Positions 58,617-64,000 of a DNA stretch of 64,000 nt are shown here, piece after piece (position 1 is the stretch's first letter; the number at the start of each line of letters is the position of its first letter). The stretch comes from Acanthosepion esculentum. Taxonomy: Eukaryota; Mollusca; Cephalopoda; Sepiida; Sepiidae. The position numbers and the translations under genes were made by a program. The stretch covers positions 9,913,703 to 9,977,702 of the forward strand of contig OZ038480.1 in NCBI GenBank assembly GCA_964036315.1, written 5' to 3'. The notes beneath the pieces were generated by a model that saw only the letters and a list, made by a program, of their open reading frames with translations, did not search any database and had not been told where the DNA came from.

Positions 58617-59276
58617 AAGAAGTTGGCTCAAGTTATTCACAGATACTGAAACAAAACAATATTTACTGTTCAGTCATTACTATTTATCTCTGTCATATTT
58701 TAGTTTCCCAGTTTTTTCCTCCTTTGACCTTTCCAGATAATTCATAATTTTTTTTTCCCTTTTTTTACCTGTAAAATTAAATTTAAAATTCCACATTTCT
58801 TTTTGCATTCTCTCAATCTCCCTCATCCTTCCCGTTCATCTTTTTTACTGTCTTTCGTTTTTTTCTGTTTGTCTCTTCTGTCATTTACTCTAATGATTAC
58901 ATATATCAAGTAACATATCAAATGTGGCTTAGGACACAAAGAGATATTACAATTTATAATACACTCTCGTAGTAAAATAGTGCTACATTTATGGTATCAC
59001 AGTGTAATCTTCAGAGCAGATTAAAGTTTTGATATATTCATTTAATAAATCATAATAATGATACTACACGTTGCATAAACAATAGGTATTCACATAAACT
59101 ACAATGCATTTTTTAGATAAAAACAGTGTAGGTTACATTTTACTACAGAAAAGAAAAGGATTGCAAATTATTTGAATACTTCCTGTTTATGTAACTTTTA
59201 ATATAAGTAGGAGAATTTATTAAATAAATATATGAAAAATTTCATTCATTCTAATCATTATATGCATACACATACA

Positions 59277-59279
59277 CAG

Positions 59280-59330
<51 letters not shown>
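59277..59330. repeat. (CA)n(TA)n microsatellite
   Basis: CA run then TA run. Confidence 0.95.
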
Positions 59331-59473
59331 ATCGCCTGACGATTGCACTAGCATGAAACAGACTGTTGCCTCTAAGTGCTGACTTCCATGTCCCCTTTTA
59401 TATTTACATACGCTCTATCTCTGATATTGAGCATTTTATCCCATAAATATAGCACACTTTAAGACTATATTTC

Positions 59474-59509
<36 letters not shown>

Positions 59510-59721
59510 GAAATATAGTCTTAAGGTGTGCTATATTTATGGGATAAAGTGCTCAATATTAGAAATAGAGTGTGTGTAAATATAAAAGTGAACATTAAAG
59601 TCAACACATAGAGGTGACAGTCTGTTTCACGCTAGACGCTAGACACAATCCTGGCCTGATGAGTGCGTCTAACATGAAACAGACTGTCGCCTCTAAGTGT
59701 TGACTTTAATGTTCACTTTTA

Positions 59722-59756
<35 letters not shown>

Positions 59757-59760
59757 TCTT
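59331..59760. repeat. Large foldback repeat with hammerhead-like elements
   Basis: The arms around a central TA tract (59477-59506) are inverted: CCATAAATATAGCACACTTTA before and its near-complement after. Outer segments both read CTGA(C/T)GA...ATGAAACAGACTGT(T/C)GCC. A TA tract (about 59730-59755) closes the right side. Confidence 0.8.
59643..59700 (+). ncRNA. Candidate hammerhead ribozyme
   Basis: Core CTGATGA (59656-59662), a weak stem-loop II (59663-59675), GAA (59676-59678), a three-pair stem III (ACA/TGT with GAC loop, 59679-59687), and C at 59688 as the cleavage-site base. Stem I pairs GGC (59653-59655) with GCC (59689-59691). After an internal loop, ACAC (59643-59646) pairs with GTGT (59697-59700). 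All conserved core bases are present. Known hammerheads of this short-stem-III kind occur in Penelope-like elements and retrozymes. Activity is not shown; stem II is the weak point. Confidence 0.55.
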
Positions 59761-59812
59761 TTAGGAATAGTATTTTTTGTTTATTGGAATTTATTCTGTA
59801 TACACACAAACA

Positions 59813-59846
59813 CATATATATATATATATATAATTATATATATATG
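59813..59846. repeat. (TA)n microsatellite
   Basis: Short TA tract with one TAATTA break. Confidence 0.9.
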
Positions 59847-60033
59847 GTAAATTCAGTTGACAGAGAAAACTAAATAATAATCACACTTGTATTTTAGTTG
59901 TTTTTTTCTGTACTTACTGCCCTCTATTTACTGTAGTAGCAAGGGAAATATTTCTGGTAATATGTAAAACCTGATTAAAAAAAATGAAAAGAGTAAAAAA
60001 AATACTACAAAATTGTTTCCTGACAACTTTCAG

Positions 60034-60317
60034 ATATATTCGCACAACAAGTTTCCTGAAACAAAATGGTGACAGAGATGGTGTACCAAATATTGTGATT
60101 GTTATCACAGATGGCAAATCAAATGTTCCAGTGTCAACTTCTGCAGAAGCTGATAGGCTGAAAATAATTGCAACAATATTTTCTATTGGAATTGGATCTC
60201 AAGTTGGCTACAAGGAACTGAGAGCCATAGCAACAGACGAAAAGCACACATTCACTGTGAATAACTTTGATGCACTTGTGGAAATCAAACAATCCCTGGC
60301 AATAAAAACCTGTGAAG
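60034..60317 (+). CDS. Exon 10: C-terminal half of VWA4
   Basis: The acceptor ACAACTTTCAG is followed by A TAT ATT CGC, which completes the split codon AG|A (Arg) and restores ALRYIRTTSFL. This aligns without gap to ALLKARTVSLL of VWA2. The exon holds the third MIDAS residue in VPNIVIVITDGKS, the FSIGIGS strand, the HTFTVNNF strand and the closing KTCEG. It ends GAAG|GTAATAT in phase 1, like VWA2 and VWA3. Exons 9 and 10 together are 187 codons, symmetric 1-1 overall. Confidence 0.9.
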
Positions 60318-60784
60318 GTAATATTTTAAACTTCAGATTTCATAAATACATCCTTAGCATTTTGTAGGTGAGTTCAATTGTCAAGCAATAAGTTTGTCAT
60401 GCCACTGAAGACAATTCCAGTTGTTTAACTTTTGCAATTGTTGTTATATCTTGCTATGATAAAAGTAAAAATGACTTTGATGAGAGTCAAGAAGTAGGCT
60501 GCTGTAGCTGAGGGTCCACAATATCCAGAGAAAAATGCAGAAAGCTAAAAGGTTATAAAGAAATGATATATGCAGAGTTTGTGCGCATTAATACAAAAAC
60601 ATTCTCTGATATTTTTTGTATTTGTCATTCTGAATTAAAAATGTTTTCAAAAATTAATAAATATAAATTATTTTTGTAAAAGAATGAAAGATTTTAATGA
60701 AACTTTAATTAAATAATAATAAAGATAATTAAATTATTTTGTAAGAAATTTTGAAATGAGAAATATTCATTATAATATTCTTTA

Positions 60785-61140
60785 CAGTTTGGACTCACCT
60801 GTTTGTTATACTCACAATGTTTCAGCTATTGTACCCTCCTACCTTCTTCAGGCATTAATCTTCAACTCAGTAGTATTCTTGGAATTTTAAGTCTAACACT
60901 TTCTTTAATACACATGAGTAGAATGTTCTTATTCTGTTTCTCATGCTTAATATATATATTTTCTATCAGTTAATATTCACCAATCTTATTCAACATTGCG
61001 TTGCTTGTTCAGTTCTTCCACTAATCACGAGTATGGGACATTTTAGCACTACCAAGACCAGGGACTGAACTCACAACTGCCAGAGAAACTGATATATTTT
61101 AACCAGTACTTTAATCTACTAAGTCATTTGTCTCAGTGAA
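60785..61140 (-). mobile_element. Old, diverged SINE, minus orientation
   Basis: The body reads TTTCAGCTATTGTACCCTCC and ACCTTCTTCAGG, parallel to the S1 body. The far end on the minus strand has TGACTTAGTAGATTAAAGTA and TTGTGAGTTCAGTCCCTGG, a tRNA-like A and B box pair. Confidence 0.5.
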
Positions 61141-61886
61141 TCAAATAAAAAGTTCTATGTGATATTCCAAACATTTTACTGAAGACAACAAATACATGGA
61201 AGCTGTTATGATAAGAACAACAGAGACTCTTAAAAAACAATGTTAAAGAAGCCAATATATAAGAGTAGCAATATCACAAGTCAGAAATCTAACATGTTTT
61301 ATTTCTGAGGTGATTAGATTTTTGGCTTAATAGTTTTCAGTATATATCAGGGAATTTGGTGATAGAAAAACACATAATTAAAAATAAATAACAAAAACAA
61401 CCAAATTTCACCAACCCTAAAAATAGATGGATAATAAAATCATCAGTCAAATAAATCCATAGTTTGACCAAACAATCTGAAAGCTTTCACAACTAGGATG
61501 TAAGAAATGAAATAGACAAATAATAACAAAGAAACCAAAATGTTCCCTTTTCTAAAAATGGATAGTTCAACCAACCAATCAGAAAGCTTTCACAATCAGG
61601 ATACTAGGCCACAAGCAAGTAGGAAACAAGCTGCCATGTGTATATAAAAAGATTGAAATTGTCAATGAATTAATTTTGTCCATTCTCCCATGTTGCAGTC
61701 ATCATAACATACCCAGTGATGAAATATGACATTTGCACAATTTAGCTGTTGACCTTAGACAGCTAACCATTTCTTACTACATTGAAAACAAACACACTTT
61801 CCTTCACCACATGGTCAAGTGATGGCTACTATATTTGGATACATATGTATACATATATATTTGCTTCCACCCAAACACACACACAC

Positions 61887-61890
<4 letters not shown>

Positions 61891-61977
<87 letters not shown>
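61891..61977. repeat. (TC)n microsatellite
   Basis: A pure TC tract of about 87 bp preceded by CA units. Frames across it are low complexity. Confidence 0.98.
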
Positions 61978-61981
<4 letters not shown>

Positions 61982-62118
61982 TGCAACAGGACTTTTACAC
62001 ATGATCTCTGGAAACTTCAACTTTTACCTTATCCCTCTGTATTATTAAATTGTGTTATATAAAGATTTATTTTGTATATATCGACATTCTGTGCATTTTC
62101 CTCTAATTATTACCCAAG

Positions 62119-62255
62119 GCCAAAATCCACCCAAATCAACGATATCAATATATGGTGGGAACAGAGATAGTAAACAAGAAAACTCACCCATAACTGATAA
62201 CCTCCTAGAAGAATCTATTTTAATGAATATGTCAAATACTCTTCCCTCCGCCTAA
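62119..62255 (+). CDS. Exon 11: candidate terminal coding exon with stop
   Basis: A pyrimidine-rich stretch ending TTATTACCCAAG precedes GC CAA AAT. With the last G of VWA4 this gives Gly in phase 1, so the frame fits. The exon encodes a hydrophilic tail of about 45 residues (starting GQNPPKSTISIYGG, ending MSNTLPSA) and then TAA at 62253. No transmembrane helix or GPI signal is visible, consistent with a secreted product. Support is only from the acceptor, phase and open frame, and there is no family match. If correct, the coding sequence totals 2676 nt. Otherwise the gene may run beyond the window. Confidence 0.4.
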
Positions 62256-64000
62256 ACATAGAATCTTTATCAAATCTCTTACTGAATCCAAAAAATAACT
62301 CTAACGTCATCTGTTTGTTCTTGAAGTACTTGAAAGCATTAACAACATTTTGTTTTTAATCTGTAAATTATTTGAATGATACAATAATTCTCTGTATTTC
62401 TCTTATCAAAGATTTTGTTTATATAAATTCATAGCATTATTCAGGCATGACAGTAAAATGTGTGTACGACAATAACAGAACAATTCCTGTACTGATATGA
62501 TGCAGTTTTGAGGATTTTTGTATATCTTGAAACAAAACCAAGTGTTGTATTGATGAAAACAAGTGATAATGTGAAGGTGACAGATCTGCAAAATATTCTG
62601 CATATCAAAGAATTTTCAATTTCAATTCCATGTGTATTGTTATGTAGCAACATCACTAGTCATCTTTCATTACTCAAAAGTTAATTTTTCTCTTCCAATG
62701 CATCATTCAAATGAAGTTATTCACTCTTCTAGAGTTAAACCATAACAACTTTTTCAGGTTCCAGTGATTTTTTGAATCCCACCAAGCATTAGAATTTTTG
62801 TAGGATATTCTATTTGGGATGAGATGTTGAAAGCTATCGATTATCTAGCTACAATTTTCTTCAGTATGGATTCTTAACAAATATATTTTTATCCCCGGTA
62901 ATTTCCCTGTTCAAAAAATAAGATTTCCTGTGTCAAGCAAGAAAATACAGAAATATATAGACATATTGATCATTGTTCATTTTTTATTAGAATTTCCATT
63001 TTCTTAGATAACGAAATGTTTCTAAATCTTTCACAATGGTTGACTGTACAACTATTAAAGAAAAGAGCATGTTTCAAAGACACTCTAAGATATTCCGAAC
63101 ATTGTACAAATGATAGCGCTGGGGACTTTTGTATCAACCTAATAATATGGACAGTGGCATCCATATTAAAAAGAAAGTCATGAAAGCCATAATTAAAAAC
63201 TGGTCAGAAATATTTCTCTTTAATTGGCTGATAGCAAAACGCTTGAACATTTGATTACACCGTTTTTAAAATAAAATGATTACAATCTGCAAAAACAAAT
63301 TTATTTTAGAAAATATGTTCTTAAGAACCACTCTCCACTCATTATGTAGAATATGACATGATATCTTTTACCTCTTTCAAACAACAAACACTTTTAAAAT
63401 TGAAGGAAGCAGCAGATAAATATATATTTATATTTATCAGACCAGCATAGATTTCTGCATGGAATGAATACCTTTGCTTAGAAGTGAAAGAACTGAACAG
63501 TTTTACAGCATGTAAAAATACTGAATCAGCTACATAAGTATATCTCTATATTTCTGAGATGAGGTATTATGTACATTATTTACATTATTCAGACTATTTC
63601 TCCACTGCCTTAGCCGGGTATTGAGGACAGATGGCACAGTGGATAAAGGCGTTAAATCCAGTGACAGGCCCCAAAGAGTATGAGTTCAATACCCAGCTAA
63701 GGCAGTGGAGAACTTTGAGAGGGGAATTAACAGGAGATAACTGACATCCATTAAACATGGCACGTGGAACTAGAACAGTCTACCACAGTGAGTGAAATAA
63801 AGGGTTCAGTTCGACATTCCAACCACCTGAAGAAGGCCGGAGCGTACAACAGCCGAAATGTTGTACTAAATATGGTGACAAAGATGAGGACAATAGTTCG
63901 AATAATGTAGATAATGTCTGCTATATAAGTTGAGAATGAACCTGTCTGCGTGACTCATGTCAATGAGCTTAACCAGTTGATATATTTGCCACCTTTTCTG
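62256..64000 (+). other. Putative 3' UTR and downstream flank
   Basis: No convincing coding exon is visible here. The nearest canonical AATAAA is near 63270, about 1 kb past the proposed stop. The rest is AT-rich unique sequence up to a SINE at 63541-63921. Short minus-strand frames in 62.4-63.2 kb show no recognisable domain. Confidence 0.3.
63541..63921. mobile_element. S1-family SINE with short inverted left arm
   Basis: A short minus tail (ATTATTTACATTATTCAGAC) is followed by a complete + copy: head GGCACAGTGGATAAAGGCGT, B box GAGTTCAATACCC, body GTTCGACATTCCAACCACCT, tail AGATGAGGACAATAG. Confidence 0.75.

Larger units (their letters stand above)
57634..60033 (+). other. Intron 9, inside VWA4 (2.4 kb, phase 2)
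   Basis: It interrupts a domain that is a single exon in VWA1-3. It starts with an E-family element six bases into the intron, then 58620-59270 unrecognised AT-rich DNA, the 59.3-59.8 kb hammerhead-like foldback and TA tracts. The acceptor is TTTCAG at 60028-60033. Confidence 0.8.
60318..62118 (+). other. Intron 10 of the VWA gene (1.8 kb)
   Basis: 60318-60780 is AT-rich and unrecognised. 60785-61140 is an old SINE. 61150-61880 shows nothing clear except a repeated phrase (CAATC..AAAGCTTTCACAA) at about 61475 and 61578. A (TC)n tract follows. Confidence 0.5.

Noticed and set aside
61804..62062. Ser-Leu or Arg-Glu repeat proteins over the TC tract
   Set aside because: Pure dinucleotide repeat translated; no flanking coding signal.

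Overview
The window looks like AT-rich, repeat-laden genomic DNA from a mollusc, most likely a cephalopod and probably an octopus. The reasons are long (TA)n tracts, tRNA-derived SINEs often arranged as inverted dimers, Penelope-like, LINE and mariner fragments, and sparse exons separated by kilobase introns. The species assignment rests on recognising repeat families and was not confirmed by a search.

One protein-coding gene can be read across almost the whole window on the + strand, from about 7.5 kb to about 62.3 kb. Its model has 11 coding exons: a signal-peptide exon (7486-7582), VWA1 (16314-16883), a 27-nt microexon (24348-24374), VWA2 (28705-29268), Thr/Pro linkers (36853-36906 and 38548-38595), VWA3 (47318-47881), a linker (50825-50878), VWA4 split over two exons (57357-57633 and 60034-60317), and a candidate terminal exon with stop (62119-62255). 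Every junction is phase 1 except the intron inside VWA4, which is phase 2. The exons sum to 2676 nt, or 891 residues plus a stop. The product would be a secreted protein with four von Willebrand A domains, each with a DxSxS metal site and bracketed by cysteines, as in matrilin or collagen-VI-type extracellular adhesion proteins. The specific function is not known.

The middle of the gene grew by tandem segmental duplication. The unit is VWA, linker, second linker, then a conserved intronic block. It appears as unit A (about 28.1-40.0 kb, VWA2) and unit B (about 46.7-53.2 kb, VWA3). VWA2 and VWA3 differ at only 8 residues. Behind each lies a decayed further VWA half-domain in the same frame. 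After the duplication, unit A received a roughly 0.5 kb retroposon, and unit B grew a 27-bp minisatellite and lost its second linker exon.

The rest is mobile and simple repeats. 1-7.4 kb holds SINE, LINE and mariner debris and a 2.7 kb foldback element. The 7.6-16.3 kb intron is full of SINE and foldback repeats and (TA)n. 17-24 kb has a possible solo LTR, a Penelope-like fragment with GIY-YIG endonuclease, a newly delimited retroposon family (called E here) and a LINE tail. 29-36 kb has a mariner, an antisense LINE and a second Penelope-like relic. 41-46 kb has a Helitron-like element and an E-derived 111-bp satellite. 54.9-56.1 kb holds a dead mariner with both inverted repeats. 59.3-59.8 kb has an inverted repeat containing a convincing hammerhead-ribozyme-like core. 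No rRNA gene, CRISPR array or bacterial-type operon is present, and no functional tRNA gene was recognised.
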